A stretch of 64,000 nt of DNA from an uncultured Micrococcales bacterium (GTDB lineage Bacteria > Actinomycetota > Actinomycetes > Actinomycetales > Microbacteriaceae). Shown piece after piece: positions 31,141 to 41,992 of the stretch. Below the pieces are notes generated by a model, which searched no databases, was not told where the DNA came from, and worked only from the letters and a program-made list of their open reading frames with translations. Numbering within the stretch: position 1 is the stretch's first letter; each line of letters starts with the position of its first letter. The translations under genes were made by a program, and so were the position numbers. Where the stretch lies: the NCBI GenBank assembly GCA_903880095.1, contig CAIRNX010000010.1, positions 1 through 64,000 of the forward strand, given 5' to 3'.

Positions 31141-31398
31141 ATGGCACTTTCAGATAGCGAACGCAAACTGCTCGAGGAGCTCGAAAAGTCTCTCGGGTCA
31201 CCCAAGCGCGCCACGGTTGCTCCACAATCAGCCACCGAGCAGGGGCCTCGACGCATGCTTCTCGGTTTGCTTGTTTCGGTTACCGGTCTCGGGATCCTTG
31301 TATTTGCAGCAATAGAGCGGGCTCCGCTGGTCGGTTTGGCCGGCTTTTTGATCATGGGCACTGGGTTGGTTCTGGCAAGCTCCAGGCGCACGCTTTAG
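31141..31398 (+). CDS. DUF3040-like small membrane protein
   Basis: ALSDSERKLLEELEKSL N-terminus plus two hydrophobic segments; adjacent to mraZ. Confidence 0.75.
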   Translation: MALSDSERKLLEELEKSLGSPKRATVAPQSATEQGPRRMLLGLLVSVTGLGILVFAAIERAPLVGLAGFLIMGTGLVLASSRRTL

Positions 31399-31404
31399 GA
31401 AATG

Positions 31405-31427
31405 ACCCCCGCGGGGTTATTTTTTTG
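31405..31427 (+). terminator. Intrinsic terminator after DUF3040-like gene
   Basis: ACCCC-CGC-GGGGT followed by tattttttt. Confidence 0.75.
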
Positions 31428-31548
31428 CCCAAAAAATGGAGTTTCTTCGAAAATGCCTCCATTTTCCACCACCTATAGATATGCCTTTTGTTACAGGGTT
31501 GTTACCAAATTTTGTGTACAAATATCCTTGATTTTGGGTATTTTCTCC

Positions 31549-31574
31549 AAGTGGGTGGAGTAAAGTGGAGTAAT
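31549..31574 (+). promoter_or_regulatory. Candidate MraZ operator repeats
   Basis: aagtgg-GTGGAGTAAA-GTGGAGTAAT: 10-bp-spaced tandem repeats upstream of the mraZ start. Confidence 0.65.
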
Positions 31575-31596
31575 CGGGTTCAGAAAGGAGGCGACC

Positions 31597-32028
31597 GTGT
31601 TTTCAGGTACAACCACACCAAAGTTGGACGACAAGGGTCGCCTCGTGATTCCGTCCAAGTTCCGTGAACTAAGCGATGGCGCCCTCTACATCACCAAGGG
31701 CCAAGACAACTGCCTCTCGGTTTATACCGCCAGCGAATTCGCCCGTCTCGCCGAGCAACTCCAGCAGGCCCGCGTCACAACCAAGTCGGCTCGTGATTTT
31801 GTTCGCAACTTCATGGCCTCCGCGGAGCTTCAAGTTCCAGATAGGCAGGGGAGGATCGGTGTTCCGACCCACCTACGCCAATACGCGCGCCTTGAGCGTG
31901 ACCTCGTGGTTATCGGCAACAACAACAAGGTAGAAATCTGGTCGGCCGAGCTTTGGGAAGCCAACCTTGCCGAGCAAGACGAACTCTTCGCCAACCGTGA
32001 CGAGGAGGTGATTCCGGGAATCTTCTAG
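31597..32028 (+). CDS. mraZ: Transcriptional regulator MraZ
   Basis: MFSGTTTPKLDDKGRLVIPSKFRELSDGALYITKGQDNCLSVYT; GTG start, aaaggaggcg RBS. Confidence 0.95.
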   Translation: MFSGTTTPKLDDKGRLVIPSKFRELSDGALYITKGQDNCLSVYTASEFARLAEQLQQARVTTKSARDFVRNFMASAELQVPDRQGRIGVPTHLRQYARLERDLVVIGNNNKVEIWSAELWEANLAEQDELFANRDEEVIPGIF

Positions 32029-32048
32029 CCGAAGAAATCGGAACCCTT

Positions 32049-33011
32049 ATGTCAAAGCAGATTTCAGAACTCCATGTACCGGTAGCACTAGAGCGCGCTG
32101 TCGAGGTTCTTGGGGAGTCTCTCGGCAAGCCAGGCGCTGTATTTGTCGACTGCACCCTTGGGCTAGGTGGCCACACTGAAGCATTCCTCCAAAGGTTTCC
32201 GAACATCCACGTTGTCGCCATCGATCGCGACCCTCAAGCAATCGCCCTCGCGACCGAGAGACTTAAGCCATTCGCCGACCGAATCGACTTCGTAAACACC
32301 ACCTACGACAACATCGACGAAGCGATTGAAGAACTAGGCATCGAAAAGGTAGATGCAATCCTCCTTGACCTCGGAGTTTCTTCGATGCAGCTAGACGAGC
32401 GCGAGCGAGGCTTTGCCTACAGCTACGAGGCGCCACTTGACATGAGGATGAACTCCACCAAGGGCAAGACCGCGGCCGAGGTAGTCAACGGCTACAGCGA
32501 AGAAAACCTGGCCAAAATTTTCTTCGAATACGGCGAAGAGCGCTACTCGAAGGCAATCGCCAAGGCTGTCGTCGCTGCGAGAACAGAAAAGCCTTTCGAA
32601 ACCAGCACAGAACTAGCCGCCCTAATTGCCAAGGTTGTGCCATTCATTCCGGGCAAGAGCAGCGGTCACCCAGCTAAGCGGGTTTTTCAGGCGCTACGCA
32701 TCGAAGTAAACGAAGAACTAGAGGTACTGAAGGCAACCATGCCGCGCGCAATACACGCACTGGCAATTGACGGTCGAATTCTCGTCATGGCTTACCACTC
32801 GCTCGAAGACCGAATCGTCAAGCAAGCGCTGGTTGCCGCGGCAACTTCATCGGCACCAATAGATCTTCCAATCGAACTACCAGAACACGCCCCACAGTTG
32901 CGCCTGATTACCAAGGGTGCAGAGGCAGCAACAGATTCAGAAATCGCAATCAACCCGCGCTCGGCATCGGTCAAAATCCGAGCCGCGCAAAAGATTAGGC
33001 AGGCAGCATGA
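32049..33011 (+). CDS. rsmH: 16S rRNA (cytosine1402-N4)-methyltransferase
   Basis: HVPVALERAVEVL, VDCTLGLGGHTEAFL, LDLGVSSMQLDERERGFAY. Confidence 0.96.
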   Translation: MSKQISELHVPVALERAVEVLGESLGKPGAVFVDCTLGLGGHTEAFLQRFPNIHVVAIDRDPQAIALATERLKPFADRIDFVNTTYDNIDEAIEELGIEKVDAILLDLGVSSMQLDERERGFAYSYEAPLDMRMNSTKGKTAAEVVNGYSEENLAKIFFEYGEERYSKAIAKAVVAARTEKPFETSTELAALIAKVVPFIPGKSSGHPAKRVFQALRIEVNEELEVLKATMPRAIHALAIDGRILVMAYHSLEDRIVKQALVAAATSSAPIDLPIELPEHAPQLRLITKGAEAATDSEIAINPRSASVKIRAAQKIRQAA

Positions 33012-33544
33012 GCGCCCTTCAGCTAAACCAGAGAACCTTCTCTAGGCCAACATTGAGCGCACTACCGAAGGTGTCGTCGCCGCGCATGCGCATCGGTGTC
33101 ACCGTGGTTATCGGGCTGGTAGTCATCGTCCTAACACAGCTGGTTTTGAGCATCCTCACAGATCAGGGTGCTTACGAGATGGCCAACCTGAAGGCGCAGC
33201 GCCACGAATTCACTACCTCGAGCGATATTCTTTCGGCACAGGTCGATTCGCTTGCCAGCAACCAGAACCTCGCAAATTCGGCACAGGCACTCGGAATGAT
33301 CCCAAACAGCAGCCCAGTGTTTCTTCGCCTCTCAGACCAGTCGCTAATCGGCAAACCGAAGGCCGCGTATTTTGACGCAAACCACCAGGTTTCGCGAAAC
33401 CTCGTACCAAACGCAGCGATGACAACTCGTTCACGCCTAACGCCGACTGTCACGGCGGTAACCACCAATGTCGTTACCGAGCAAGTCAGCCCTGCCCAAG
33501 TAACTTTGTCTTCAGGCGACCTTCCGGTTTCGCCTACCCACTAA
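33008..33544 (+). CDS. FtsL-like cell division protein
   Basis: Between rsmH and ftsI; single N-terminal TM helix (VVIGLVVIVLTQLVLSILTDQGAYEMANLKAQ). Confidence 0.75.
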   Translation: MSALQLNQRTFSRPTLSALPKVSSPRMRIGVTVVIGLVVIVLTQLVLSILTDQGAYEMANLKAQRHEFTTSSDILSAQVDSLASNQNLANSAQALGMIPNSSPVFLRLSDQSLIGKPKAAYFDANHQVSRNLVPNAAMTTRSRLTPTVTAVTTNVVTEQVSPAQVTLSSGDLPVSPTH

Positions 33545-33562
33545 AACGCGGAGGCTGGGCAA

Positions 33563-35323
33563 GTGACACTTTTGACGCCTGGCGACCCGAGGAAACGCCG
33601 CCGGCTATTCACTGCCAGCATCGCGGTCTTCGCTTTTTTCTTGGTGTTTAGGTTGTTTGCATACCAGGTAGTAGACGCCGGCCAGATCAATAAGATTTCA
33701 AAAGAGTCTCGCTCCAAAACCCGAACCATTCAAGCTCTTCGCGGCGACATAGTCGACGCTAACGGCAACGTTCTTGCTCACTCGGTATACACCTACGACA
33801 TTAACGCTGCTCCTAAAAACGTTGGTCCGATTAACGCGGTGAGAAACGGCCAAGATGTGACTCTCACGGTTGATCAGCAAGCCGCTGAAATCGCTCGCAT
33901 TCTCCACGTCACAAAAGAAGAGATTCTCACCAAGATTTCGGGCAACGGCGTCTACTCAAACCTTGCAAAGGGAGTTTCTGCGGCTAAGTATCGGTCACTT
34001 CAGAATCTGCAGCTACCTTGGCTCTATTACGACCCGATCCTCTCTCGCACCTACGCCGAAGGCGCTACCACGGGTGGAATTGTTGGTTTTGTTGGCGTAG
34101 ACGGTCTACCGTTGGCTGGCATCGAGCGCCAGATGAATTCGTGCCTTGCCGGAGTCGACGGCCAAGAGACTTATGAGCGCGGAGTTGATGGAATCCGTAT
34201 TCCAAGCAGTGCCGTTGTTTCTCAACGAGCCGAAAATGGACGCACGGTTCAACTCACAATCGATAAAGACCTTCAATACTTAGCTCAAAATCAGCTTTAC
34301 AGCGAAGTTCATCGTTACCGTGCAGACTGGGCAACCGCCATCGTCATCGAGGTAAAGACAGGTAAAGTTCTCGTGGCTGCTGAAGCGCCGTCGGTTGACT
34401 CAAACGATTTCGGTATTGCGACCGATGACTCAAGAAAGTCTCGTATTTTCGAGACCTCATTTGAGCCTGGTTCGACAATGAAGACAATAACCGCCGCGAC
34501 TCTTATAGACACTGGTCGGGGCACTCCCACTACCAAGACTGTTGCGCCATACAGCCTGAAGATTCCTGGCCGAGTAGTGTCGGACTCACACCACCACCCG
34601 ACAGAGCATTTGACGCTGACGGGAGTGCTCAGGGACTCCTCAAATACGGGAATAATCAACATCGCTCAGGGGATCCCAAAGCAAGTTCGATACGACTACA
34701 TGAAAAAGTTCGGGTTCGGCGTTAAAACAAGCGTCAATTTCCCCGGTGAAGCGAGCGGCATCCTGCGCCCTGCCAGCCTTTGGGATGGAACGACCGACAA
34801 AGTTTCGATGTTTGGTCAAGGTGTCGCCGTGACGCCGATTCAGATGGCCATGGCATATCAAGCGATCGCAAATAAGGGCGTGCGCCTTCAGCCCGTGCTT
34901 GTTGATGGTTGTCAGGATTCGAGTGGAAACCTCACGCCAGTGCCGGTTGGCGCGCCAACCCGGGTGATCTCTGAAAGCACCGCCACCCAAACTCTCGCAA
35001 TGCTTGAAAAGGTTGTCGAGTATGGAGGCATCGGAAAGACTGCCAGCCTCTCGGAGTGGCGTGTCGCCGGCAAATCAGGGACTGCGCAGATTTCAAACGA
35101 CAACGGAATCGGTTATGGCTATCTGCACGCTGTTTCGTTTATCGGCATGGCACCAGTAGAAGATCCTAAGTACGTTGTTGCAGTGACATTCTTCAAGCCT
35201 CGTACGGTCAGCACCTCGCTCGGTGCGACTCCTTCGTTTAGATACATCATGAAAAAGGCCCTGCTGATGGGTGGAGTCCCGCCTTCAACAACAAAGTCAA
35301 AACCGATTTTGATGGATTGGTGA
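33563..35323 (+). CDS. ftsI: Peptidoglycan transpeptidase FtsI (class B PBP)
   Basis: FEPGSTMKTITAATLID (SxxK), SSNTGIINIAQ (SxN), VAGKSGTAQISN (KSGT). Confidence 0.95.
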   Translation: MTLLTPGDPRKRRRLFTASIAVFAFFLVFRLFAYQVVDAGQINKISKESRSKTRTIQALRGDIVDANGNVLAHSVYTYDINAAPKNVGPINAVRNGQDVTLTVDQQAAEIARILHVTKEEILTKISGNGVYSNLAKGVSAAKYRSLQNLQLPWLYYDPILSRTYAEGATTGGIVGFVGVDGLPLAGIERQMNSCLAGVDGQETYERGVDGIRIPSSAVVSQRAENGRTVQLTIDKDLQYLAQNQLYSEVHRYRADWATAIVIEVKTGKVLVAAEAPSVDSNDFGIATDDSRKSRIFETSFEPGSTMKTITAATLIDTGRGTPTTKTVAPYSLKIPGRVVSDSHHHPTEHLTLTGVLRDSSNTGIINIAQGIPKQVRYDYMKKFGFGVKTSVNFPGEASGILRPASLWDGTTDKVSMFGQGVAVTPIQMAMAYQAIANKGVRLQPVLVDGCQDSSGNLTPVPVGAPTRVISESTATQTLAMLEKVVEYGGIGKTASLSEWRVAGKSGTAQISNDNGIGYGYLHAVSFIGMAPVEDPKYVVAVTFFKPRTVSTSLGATPSFRYIMKKALLMGGVPPSTTKSKPILMDW

Positions 35324-35327
35324 TCAA

Positions 35328-36863
35328 ATGCAAGAACAAATTCCACCAATTCTGAGGCCAGGTCGGGTAGCTCCGGTTTCAGTTGCTGAACTCCTAGACG
35401 AGTTCCCGCTTCGCTTGGTTTCAGGCGACACGAGTGTTTTGGTTACCGGTATCAGCATGAACACCAATGACCTTCGCAGTGGCGACCTATTCGTCGCGAT
35501 GCCGGGGCTCAAAACTCACGGCGCCAACTTTGCAGCTAAGGCTCTCGAGCAGGGCGCAGCGGCAATCGTGACAGACTCGGCAGGGCTTGCACTCTTGAGC
35601 CAAGTCGAGGTGCCAACCATGCAACTCGAACAACCGAGGCTTCATCTCGGTGACTTAGCGGCTTTTGTCTATGGCAACCGACCCAAATCGATGCCGCTCA
35701 TGTTTGGCACCACAGGCACGAACGGCAAGACTTCGACCAGCTACATTCTCGAGGCGGTTCTTCGTCAGTTGGGTCAGGTAACCGGCCTCACCTCAACCGC
35801 CGAGCGTCACATTGCGGGCGAGGTTATCGTTTCGCGCCTGACCACTCCAGAGTCGACCGAGATGCAGGCCTTGATAGCCAGAATGCGTGAGGCAGAAGTT
35901 ACCTCTGTAGCAATCGAAGTTTCTGCTCAAGCGCTAACCCAACACCGAATCGACGGCATGCATTTCGATGTCGTGGGCTTCACGAATTTGAGCCACGACC
36001 ACCTGGATGACTATAGAGACATGGGGGAGTACCTCGCTGCCAAAGCGCAGTTATTCCAGCTAAAGCGAGCAGAACGAGGCGTGATCTGCCTAGATTCTCC
36101 ATATGGCGAGCAGTTCGCTGAGCTTGCCAACGTGCCTTATGTGACTGTCGCCACCGATAAACAGGCAGATTTTGTAGTGACGGTAACCGAAGAGGTGCCG
36201 GCCCGAACAGCGTTCTCGCTGCGGCTGCCAGACGGCTCAGAAATTGTGTCTTGGCTACCGATAATCGGCGCCCACATGGCCTCGAACGCCGGACTAGCTA
36301 TTGCCATGTTAATCGAAGCTGGTTTTACGGCAGAACGCATTCGTGAGGCAGTCGCAGGCGGTATTCACGCATACCTTCCCGGCCGAACCGAACGTGTGAC
36401 GGGTGCTACTGGCCCGGACGTCTACGTTGACTTTGGTCACAGTCCAGACGCTTTTTTGAACACCCTCAAGGCTGTGCGCAAGGTTACAAAAGGCAAAGTC
36501 ATCATGCTTTTCGGTGCCGACGGCGACCGTGACGCCTCGAAACGCCCTGCAATGGCTAGTGTTTCTGCCGAAAACTGCGACATCCTCGTGATTACCGACC
36601 ACCACCCGAGATTCGAAGACCCGGCCAGCATTCGCAAAGTGTTGGTTGATTCAGCTCGCGCGGCACGCCCAGAACTTGAGATTTTTGAGGTTTCGCCACC
36701 CGAGGATGCCATCGTGAAGGCCGTATCGCTGGCCAGCGAAGGCGATGCAATCCTTTGGGCGGGTCCGGGTCACCAGGATTACCGCGACATTCGAGGAGTT
36801 CGCACCCCTTACTCGGCGAGGGCATTGGCTCGCGAGGCCCTCAAGAACGCGGGTTGGTCATGA
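35328..36863 (+). CDS. murE: UDP-MurNAc-tripeptide synthetase MurE
   Basis: FGTTGTNGKTSTSYILEAVL; SRLTTPESTEMQALI; dcw position. Confidence 0.93.
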   Translation: MQEQIPPILRPGRVAPVSVAELLDEFPLRLVSGDTSVLVTGISMNTNDLRSGDLFVAMPGLKTHGANFAAKALEQGAAAIVTDSAGLALLSQVEVPTMQLEQPRLHLGDLAAFVYGNRPKSMPLMFGTTGTNGKTSTSYILEAVLRQLGQVTGLTSTAERHIAGEVIVSRLTTPESTEMQALIARMREAEVTSVAIEVSAQALTQHRIDGMHFDVVGFTNLSHDHLDDYRDMGEYLAAKAQLFQLKRAERGVICLDSPYGEQFAELANVPYVTVATDKQADFVVTVTEEVPARTAFSLRLPDGSEIVSWLPIIGAHMASNAGLAIAMLIEAGFTAERIREAVAGGIHAYLPGRTERVTGATGPDVYVDFGHSPDAFLNTLKAVRKVTKGKVIMLFGADGDRDASKRPAMASVSAENCDILVITDHHPRFEDPASIRKVLVDSARAARPELEIFEVSPPEDAIVKAVSLASEGDAILWAGPGHQDYRDIRGVRTPYSARALAREALKNAGWS

Positions 36864-38254
36864 TTCAACTCGGCTTGCACGACATCGCAGAGGCCGTTGG
36901 CGGTCGCCTTATCGGTAAAGATTTGCTTGTGACCGGCTCAATTGAAACGGATTCTCGGCTTGTCACTGCCGGTTCACTGTTCGTTTGCAAGCCGGGTGAA
37001 GTAACCGACGGGCATAATTTTGCTCAGTCGGCTATTGATGGTGGCGCGGTAGCGCTAGTCGTTGAAGGTGAATTAGACGTTGACGCCCCGCAGATTCTGG
37101 TTGGCGACGCCGTATTGGCTCTTGGACGTCTCGCGGCAGATGTCCTACGCCGAGTCAGAGCTAAGTCAACGCTTCAAGTTATCGGAATTACGGGTTCGAA
37201 CGGCAAAACCAGCACCAAAAACATGCTTCGTGAAATACTTCAGAATTCTGGCCAGACGATTGCGCCAATCGAGTCATACAACAACGAGGTTGGCGCACCA
37301 ATCTCGATTTTGAAGATAGACCACCTAACCAAATACCTCGTCGTCGAGCTCGGCGCCGGCGGCGTTGGCAGCATCGAATATCTCGCGAAGATTGCCAAGC
37401 CAGACATCGGTGTTCTACTCAAGGTTGGTTTGGCTCACGCAGGTGAATTTGGCGGCATCGAAACCACTTTGAAGATCAAGAGTGAATTGGTTCGTGAACT
37501 CGGACCTGCCGCGACATTGGTTTTCAACTCAGACGACGCACTCGTGGCTTCGACAACCGCGCTAACCACTGCGCACCTGCTTTCGTTTGGCACGGGCGAC
37601 GAAGCGCAGGTTCGAATCGAAGACCCAGAACTTTCTTTGGAGGGAACTAGAGCGAACATCGTTTTCGCTGACGGAACAAGCGAGAGCATTAATCTTCAAA
37701 TTCTCGGCGAGCACCAGCTGATGAATGCTGCGGCTTCTCTCGCGGTTGCCGAGGTCCTAGGGCTCAACCGCAAGGCTTCCATCGCCGCTCTCGAAAAGAT
37801 GAAATTGGCAGAGCGCTGGAGAATGCAACTCGGTGTTCGGGCCGATGGGGTTTTCGTTATAAACGATGCTTACAACGCCTCTCCTGATTCAATGAAGGCG
37901 GCCTTGCAAACCCTGGCTCAACTTGGGCGTCAGGGTCACCGAACGATTGCCGTACTGGGTGAGATGGCCGAACTTGGCGAATTTTCTGCCGTCGAACACG
38001 ACGCCATGGGGCGCTTGGCCGTTCGACTCAACATCGATCAGGTCGTGGTTGTTGGTGTCGGTGCAAAACTGATTCACATGGGTGCCAGCCAAGAGGGTTC
38101 ATGGGATGGTGAATCCAAATACTTCGACTCGATTGACGAGGCTTTGGTGGCACTTCGTGGAATGCTTGAGCCTGGCGACGTTGTGCTTGTGAAGTCGTCC
38201 AAGTCGGCGAATCTGCGCCACTTGGGTGATGACCTGATGGAGGTTTCAATTTGA
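36860..38254 (+). CDS. murF: UDP-MurNAc-tripeptide--D-Ala-D-Ala ligase MurF
   Basis: [34 protein letters not shown]; start ATG 36860 (MIQLGLHD). Confidence 0.94.
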   Translation: MIQLGLHDIAEAVGGRLIGKDLLVTGSIETDSRLVTAGSLFVCKPGEVTDGHNFAQSAIDGGAVALVVEGELDVDAPQILVGDAVLALGRLAADVLRRVRAKSTLQVIGITGSNGKTSTKNMLREILQNSGQTIAPIESYNNEVGAPISILKIDHLTKYLVVELGAGGVGSIEYLAKIAKPDIGVLLKVGLAHAGEFGGIETTLKIKSELVRELGPAATLVFNSDDALVASTTALTTAHLLSFGTGDEAQVRIEDPELSLEGTRANIVFADGTSESINLQILGEHQLMNAAASLAVAEVLGLNRKASIAALEKMKLAERWRMQLGVRADGVFVINDAYNASPDSMKAALQTLAQLGRQGHRTIAVLGEMAELGEFSAVEHDAMGRLAVRLNIDQVVVVGVGAKLIHMGASQEGSWDGESKYFDSIDEALVALRGMLEPGDVVLVKSSKSANLRHLGDDLMEVSI

Positions 38255-39351
38255 GAGCGATACTGATGGCTGGCGGCATCTCGCTGGCATTCACCCTTTT
38301 TGCAACACCTGCCTTCATCTGGCTTTTCAAGAAACTCGAATGGGGTCAGTTCATTCGTGAGGATGGTCCGAAGTCGCACCACACCAAGCGCGGAACACCA
38401 ACCATGGGTGGAATCGCGATCATTGGCGGGGCCGTAATCGCCTATTTTGCCGCCAAGGCAATAAATGGCGAAACTCCAACGGTTTCTGCTTTACTGGCCT
38501 TGTTCATGATGGTTGGGCTGGGAATCGTTGGATTCCTTGACGATTTCACCAAGGTTCACAAGCAACGCAGCCTAGGGCTCTCTGGCTGGGCAAAGATTTT
38601 GGGTCAGGGTGTAGTCGCAACCGTTTTTGCGATCTTGGCTCTTCAGTTTCCAAACCAACAAGGCATCACTCCCGCTTCGACGATGATCTCTTTCACAAGA
38701 GACATTCCTTGGCTCGACATCGCGGCTTGGGGAGCCGTTATCGGCACCATTCTTTTCATCGTCTGGATCTACTTCTTGGTCGCTTCGACGTCTAACGGCG
38801 TCAACATCGCCGATGGGCTTGACGGCCTCGCGACGGGCTCAACAATCATGGCAATCGGTGCATACGCGGTGATCGGCTTCTGGGAATTCAACCAGGCCTG
38901 CGACCCGGCAAATATTCTCGCTCAGTGCTACAACTCTCGCGATCCGCTCGACCTTGCCGTGGTTGCATCTGCCGTTGTTGGAGCTCTCATCGGGTTTCTT
39001 TGGTGGAACACGTCTCCAGCACAAATTTTCATGGGTGACACCGGTTCACTTGGGCTAGGAGGTGCACTGGCGGCTCTTGCCATTCTTTCGCGCACGGAGT
39101 TGCTTCTGATTCTTATCGGCGGAATCTTCGTCATAGTCACCGGTTCGGTGATAATTCAGCGCGTCTACTTCAAGATCACAAAGTGGTCAACTGGCACCGG
39201 TAAGCGTGTTTTCTTGATGAGCCCGTTGCATCACCACTTCGAACAAAAGGGCTGGGCCCAGATCACTATCGTGGTGAGATTCTGGATCATCTGTGGCCTT
39301 TGCGTTCTGGGCGGCATCGGCTTGTTCTACATCGAATGGACCTACGGATAA
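38251..39351 (+). CDS. mraY: Phospho-N-acetylmuramoyl-pentapeptide transferase
   Basis: [43 protein letters not shown] start. Confidence 0.96.
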   Translation: MRAILMAGGISLAFTLFATPAFIWLFKKLEWGQFIREDGPKSHHTKRGTPTMGGIAIIGGAVIAYFAAKAINGETPTVSALLALFMMVGLGIVGFLDDFTKVHKQRSLGLSGWAKILGQGVVATVFAILALQFPNQQGITPASTMISFTRDIPWLDIAAWGAVIGTILFIVWIYFLVASTSNGVNIADGLDGLATGSTIMAIGAYAVIGFWEFNQACDPANILAQCYNSRDPLDLAVVASAVVGALIGFLWWNTSPAQIFMGDTGSLGLGGALAALAILSRTELLLILIGGIFVIVTGSVIIQRVYFKITKWSTGTGKRVFLMSPLHHHFEQKGWAQITIVVRFWIICGLCVLGGIGLFYIEWTYG

Positions 39352-39370
39352 ATTGACGCGGGTAGGTGAT

Positions 39371-40813
39371 TTGAACAGCTGGCACGATGACTGGAGCGGA
39401 TTAAAGGTTGCAGTGCTCGGCCTTGGCGTTAGCGGTTTTTCTGTGGCCGACACCCTCGCCGAACTTGGTTGCCAACTAACTGTCTTCGCCGAGCGCGCCG
39501 ACACCGAAGAACTGGATATTCTCGACGTCCTGGGAGTTCGCCACGTTACTGGCGCTGAGGCATCAGGTCTGCCAACCGAATTGGTTGCGTTTGCGCCCGC
39601 GCTTTTGGTTACCTCGCCTGGTGTTCGTCCGGATTCCGAAATCATCAATTGGGCGAAAGAGTCAGGGATTCCGGTTTGGGTCGACATCGATTTGGCCTGG
39701 AGACTTAGAGACAAGGTGGGCAAGCCTGCAGAGTGGATTTGCGTTACGGGAACCAACGGAAAGACAACGACTGTTCAATTGACCACGGCGATTCTTCGCG
39801 AGGCGGGGTTGCGTGCCGAGTCGTGCGGCAACATTGGCGTGCCGATTCTGGACTGCATCCGTGAACCAGAGGGGTATGACGTTCTGGTCGTTGAACTTTC
39901 GAGTTTTCAACTGCATTACCTTGGTGAAATTTCACCTTATGCCAGCGTCGTGCTGAATATCGACCACGACCACCTAGATTGGCACGGCGACTTTGATGCC
40001 TATCGTTTAGCAAAGGGCAAGGTTTACCAGAACACCAAGATTGCCTGCGTTTATAACGTAGGTGACTCTCAAACCGAACAGCTTGTTGCAGACGCAGAAG
40101 TTGTTGAAGGGGCCCGAGCGATTGGGTTTACCGTGGGCGCACCGGGTCTGAGTCAGATCGGCTTTGCCTCCGATATTCTTTGTGATCGCGCCTACATTGA
40201 AGAGCGTAAAGATCAGGCGCAGGAGCTGGCAACGCTAGAAGATATAGCTCAAATCGGCGTGGTTACCCCTCATTTGCTCTCAAATGTGGCTGCAGCATCG
40301 GCCTTGGCTAGAAGCCTGGGTATTCCTGCCGAGTCTGTTAGAGCGGGAATTCGAAATTTCAGACTCGATCGCCACAGAATTGAAGTTGTTTTCGAACATA
40401 ACGAAATCACCTGGATTGACGACTCCAAGGCGACCAACCCGCACGCTGCTGCGGCTTCATTGGCGAGCTTTGATTCAATTGTTTGGGTAGTTGGTGGACT
40501 ACTCAAGGGTGTCGATGTCTCACCGTTAATCGCCAAGTACGCTCATCGGCTCCGCGGTGTGGTCGTTATCGGCAAAGAACGTGAATTGGTTTTGGAGGCA
40601 TTGAGAGCCGAGGCTCCGAATGTGCCTGTCATTGAAATCACATCTGACAACAACGAAGACGTGATGCATCAGGTGGCCTCAAGCGCTTTGGCTTTTGCTC
40701 AAGCCGGTGACGTTGTTTTGCTTGCCCCAGCTGCGGCTTCAATGGACCAGTTCAAAGATTATGCGGATCGCGGTTTCCGTTTTGCTCAAGCTGCCCGAGC
40801 GACGGGGGAGTAG
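39371..40813 (+). CDS. murD: UDP-MurNAc-L-Ala--D-Glu ligase MurD
   Basis: CVTGTNGKTTTVQLTTAIL, DDSKATNPHAAAASL; TTG 39371 preceded by aggtga (TTG 39353 also possible). Confidence 0.92.
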   Translation: MNSWHDDWSGLKVAVLGLGVSGFSVADTLAELGCQLTVFAERADTEELDILDVLGVRHVTGAEASGLPTELVAFAPALLVTSPGVRPDSEIINWAKESGIPVWVDIDLAWRLRDKVGKPAEWICVTGTNGKTTTVQLTTAILREAGLRAESCGNIGVPILDCIREPEGYDVLVVELSSFQLHYLGEISPYASVVLNIDHDHLDWHGDFDAYRLAKGKVYQNTKIACVYNVGDSQTEQLVADAEVVEGARAIGFTVGAPGLSQIGFASDILCDRAYIEERKDQAQELATLEDIAQIGVVTPHLLSNVAAASALARSLGIPAESVRAGIRNFRLDRHRIEVVFEHNEITWIDDSKATNPHAAAASLASFDSIVWVVGGLLKGVDVSPLIAKYAHRLRGVVVIGKERELVLEALRAEAPNVPVIEITSDNNEDVMHQVASSALAFAQAGDVVLLAPAAASMDQFKDYADRGFRFAQAARATGE

Positions 40814-40816
40814 TAG

Positions 40817-41992
40817 ATGGTACAGCGAGTCAAGAACCGTATAGCTGACAGAGCCAAATCAGGCGTTCAAAATTTCTTATTCGGGCAGTCGCCACGCTAT
40901 TACACGCTTTTGATAATCGTTTCGTTCCTCGTGGTTCTCGGGCTCATCATGGTGCTTTCGTCTTCGGCGATTGATTCGATTAAAGCTGGTAACAGCGGCT
41001 TTGCGATTTTCATCTCTCAAGGGCGATCGGCAGTCCTTGGAATCGTAGCGATGATTGTCGCCTCGCTGATTCCGTTCGAGTTTCTCCGACGACAGATCTT
41101 TGCTCTTTTCGTGGGCTCGATTATTCTTCAACTTCTCACCATCACCTTTTTAGGTCACTCGGTTAACGGAAACAAGAACTGGATCAACCTAGGTTTTATC
41201 AACCTTCAACCATCTGAAATCATCAAGCTGACGATGATTCTTTATTTGGCAGAGTTTCTCACTAGCCACGACCGAGAGTTGTCGTTTGCGAAAACGTGGA
41301 CGCAGCCATTCATCGTCTCTATCATCGCCATCGGGACGGTTCTAGGCGGAAAAGATCTTGGTACGGCGATGGTGATGGTCGCCATCTTGGTTGGCGTGCT
41401 GACCTTCGCGGGCATGCCTCGCGTTTGGTTCTGGCGCATAACAGCTTTTTTGGTCGCTGGCATTTGGGTTGCATTGCAACAGGGCGGTTCGCGCATGGGG
41501 CGAATAATGGCCTGGCTGCACCCTGACTGGCCAGACCCAAATCAGTACAACTGGCAGCAAGATCATGCCATGTGGGCCTTCGCATCCGGCGGTTGGACAG
41601 GAGTAGGTCTAGGAAAGTCTCAGTTGAAGTGGTCTTGGATTCCCGAAGCCGAGAATGACTTCATCTTTGCGATCATCGGTGAAGAGGGTGGTCTATTGTT
41701 TTCGATTTTTATAGTCGGGATTTTTGTCTGGCTCACCTACACACTTCTGTTCACCGCTGAGAACAACAGTGACAGTTTCTCGCGTTACTTAATTCAGGGT
41801 GTGATGATTTGGATCGCGGTGCAGTCCACAATCAATATCGCTGTAGTTCTTGACTGGCTGCCAGTTTTGGGAGTGCCACTCCCGCTAATCTCTGCTGGTG
41901 GTTCGTCGCTGGTGATGTTGCTCGCTGCCTTCGGTTTGGTGCTTGGCGCCGAGCGTCAATATGGATCTTCTAACCAAAGGCAAATTAGATGA
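40817..41992 (+). CDS. ftsW: SEDS peptidoglycan polymerase FtsW
   Basis: Multi-TM; SEDS-like DFIFAIIGEEGG and PLPLISAGGSSLVMLL. Confidence 0.94.
   Translation: MVQRVKNRIADRAKSGVQNFLFGQSPRYYTLLIIVSFLVVLGLIMVLSSSAIDSIKAGNSGFAIFISQGRSAVLGIVAMIVASLIPFEFLRRQIFALFVGSIILQLLTITFLGHSVNGNKNWINLGFINLQPSEIIKLTMILYLAEFLTSHDRELSFAKTWTQPFIVSIIAIGTVLGGKDLGTAMVMVAILVGVLTFAGMPRVWFWRITAFLVAGIWVALQQGGSRMGRIMAWLHPDWPDPNQYNWQQDHAMWAFASGGWTGVGLGKSQLKWSWIPEAENDFIFAIIGEEGGLLFSIFIVGIFVWLTYTLLFTAENNSDSFSRYLIQGVMIWIAVQSTINIAVVLDWLPVLGVPLPLISAGGSSLVMLLAAFGLVLGAERQYGSSNQRQIR

Noticed and set aside
39187-39756. 189-aa minus-strand ORF spanning the mraY/murD junction
   Set aside because: Antisense to two clearly coding genes; Ser/Arg-rich shadow frame.
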